Below are positions 63,445 through 64,000 of a DNA stretch of 64,000 nucleotides, piece after piece. Numbering within the stretch: the first letter of the stretch is position 1; every line of letters begins with the position of its first letter. A program made the position numbers and the translations under genes. This stretch comes from Cytophagales bacterium (GTDB lineage Bacteria; Bacteroidota; Bacteroidia; Cytophagales; Bernardetiaceae), in NCBI GenBank assembly GCA_013299045.1, contig JAAFJX010000008.1:1-64000 (forward strand), read 5' to 3'. Under the pieces are notes generated by a model. That model did no database searches and was not told the origin of the DNA. It saw only the letters and a list, made by a program, of their open reading frames with translations.

Positions 63445-64000
63445 ATGGCCAAGCAGACTAAAGAAAGCGATAAGCAAACACCGCTCATGAAGCAGTATGC
63501 TGTTATGAAAGGGCAGTACCCAGATGCCATTTTGCTATTTCGTGTGGGCGATTTTTATGAAATGTTTGGTCAAGATGCAGTTCAGGCCAGTAAGGTTTTG
63601 GATATAGTCCTGACACGGCGCGCCAATGGAGCAGCCTCTTTCGTAGAGCTGGCTGGTTTTCCATATCATGCTTTGGATAACTACCTCCCGCGCCTCGTGC
63701 GGGCGGGTCTGCGTGTGGCCATCTGCGAGCAGCTAGAAGACCCAAAATTGGCGCAAGGTATAGTCAAACGTGGTGTTACCGAACTCATTACACCAGGTCT
63801 TACTATTCACGACAACGTACTTGACACCCGTCAGAACAATTTTTTGGCGGCTCTTTTTTTTGAACCGAGCAGAGAGAGTACATCGCCCAAACGTGGTGGA
63901 GTTGCGTTTTTGGATTTGTCTACAGGCGAATTTTGTGTGTCAGAAGGCAGCATAGAGCAGTTGCTCAAGTTGATTCAGGGCTTTAAACCCTCTGAGTTGA
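63445..64000 (+). CDS. mutS: DNA mismatch repair protein MutS (start only)
   Basis: 185 residues are visible; the gene continues past the window. MutS binds mismatched DNA and recruits MutL. The N-terminal mismatch-binding domain is clear: QTPLMKQYAVMKGQYPDAIL, then FRVGDFYEMFGQDA with the Phe-x-Glu pair that contacts the mismatch, VLDIVLTRR, AGFPYHALDNYL and LVRAGLRVAICEQLEDP (shown in part). LDLSTGEFCVSE begins the connector domain. The start at ATG 63445 is set by the promoter and by the family's usual distance to the FYE motif. Confidence 0.95.
   Translation, partial: MAKQTKESDKQTPLMKQYAVMKGQYPDAILLFRVGDFYEMFGQDAVQASKVLDIVLTRRANGAASFVELAGFPYHALDNYLPRLVRAGLRVAICEQLEDPKLAQGIVKRGVTELITPGLTIHDNVLDTRQNNFLAALFFEPSRESTSPKRGGVAFLDLSTGEFCVSEGSIEQLLKLIQGFKPSEL

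Noticed and set aside
63503-63745. Minus-strand open frame opposite mutS
   Set aside because: It overlaps the conserved mutS N-terminus and has no protein-like features of its own.

Overview
The window reads as chromosomal DNA of a member of the Bacteroidota, most likely a free-living Cytophagales-like bacterium. The signs are a giant surface protein with a type IX secretion (T9SS) C-terminal sorting domain, the T9SS factor PorD, families largely confined to this phylum (DUF4403, DUF4476, DUF6252-like, BatA), and promoters of the form TTTG-N18-21-TAnnTTTG in front of many genes with no Shine-Dalgarno sequences. These promoters were used to choose several start codons. No phage, plasmid, rRNA operon, transposase or CRISPR array is visible. 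LAYOUT. 0.2-3.4 kb: a membrane-anchored protein with three TIR domains and a small secreted protein behind it. 3.7-13.7 kb: one 3349-residue T9SS-exported protein (Asp-box propeller, PKD, 17 Ig-like modules, lectin-like and SprB-type repeats). 14-33.5 kb: mostly metabolic and envelope genes: acyltransferase, lipoprotein, metX, trmB, a D-2-hydroxyacid dehydrogenase, a seven-PAS histidine kinase, a DUF4403 lipoprotein followed by an aberrant P-type ATPase, two Spo0M-like arrestin-fold proteins, a sugar aminotransferase, porD, a PAP2 phosphatase, yidD and clpP. 34-44 kb: uppS, recN, an NtrC-type regulator, a possible small RNA, tRNA-Gln, an orphan Cas6 and era. 44.4-46.5 kb: a DUF4476 gene between 315-bp inverted repeats. 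46.5-59.5 kb: TIGR01777 protein, barrels, a glycosyltransferase, an HsdR-N-like protein overlapping lipA, BatA, and a barrel/CHAT-TPR pair. 59.7-64 kb: tRNA-Trp-secE-nusG-rplKAJL read leftward, diverging from mutS, which runs off the window. HOW THE PARTS FIT. PorD belongs to the secretion apparatus that would export the giant adhesin. secE-nusG-rplKAJL is the conserved core of the ribosomal/RNA-polymerase cluster, but it ends at a terminator with no rpoBC behind it and has no tuf gene in front of it. A family of short elements with TAGTCGTCCCTT termini (27.0, 33.5, 39.4 and 46.1 kb) sits in gaps between genes and looks like non-autonomous transposon debris. MOST UNUSUAL ITEMS. (1) The triple TIR-plus-linker receptor-like protein. 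(2) A P2-like ATPase that keeps its phosphorylation Asp but has lost the TGES glutamate, the PEGLP glutamate and the M6 aspartate. (3) Cas6 with no array or other cas gene in view. (4) The DUF4476 gene on a potentially invertible segment. (5) A promoter-plus-hairpin locus without an ORF next to the NtrC-type regulator. All functions are inferred by reading the sequence; no database search was run.
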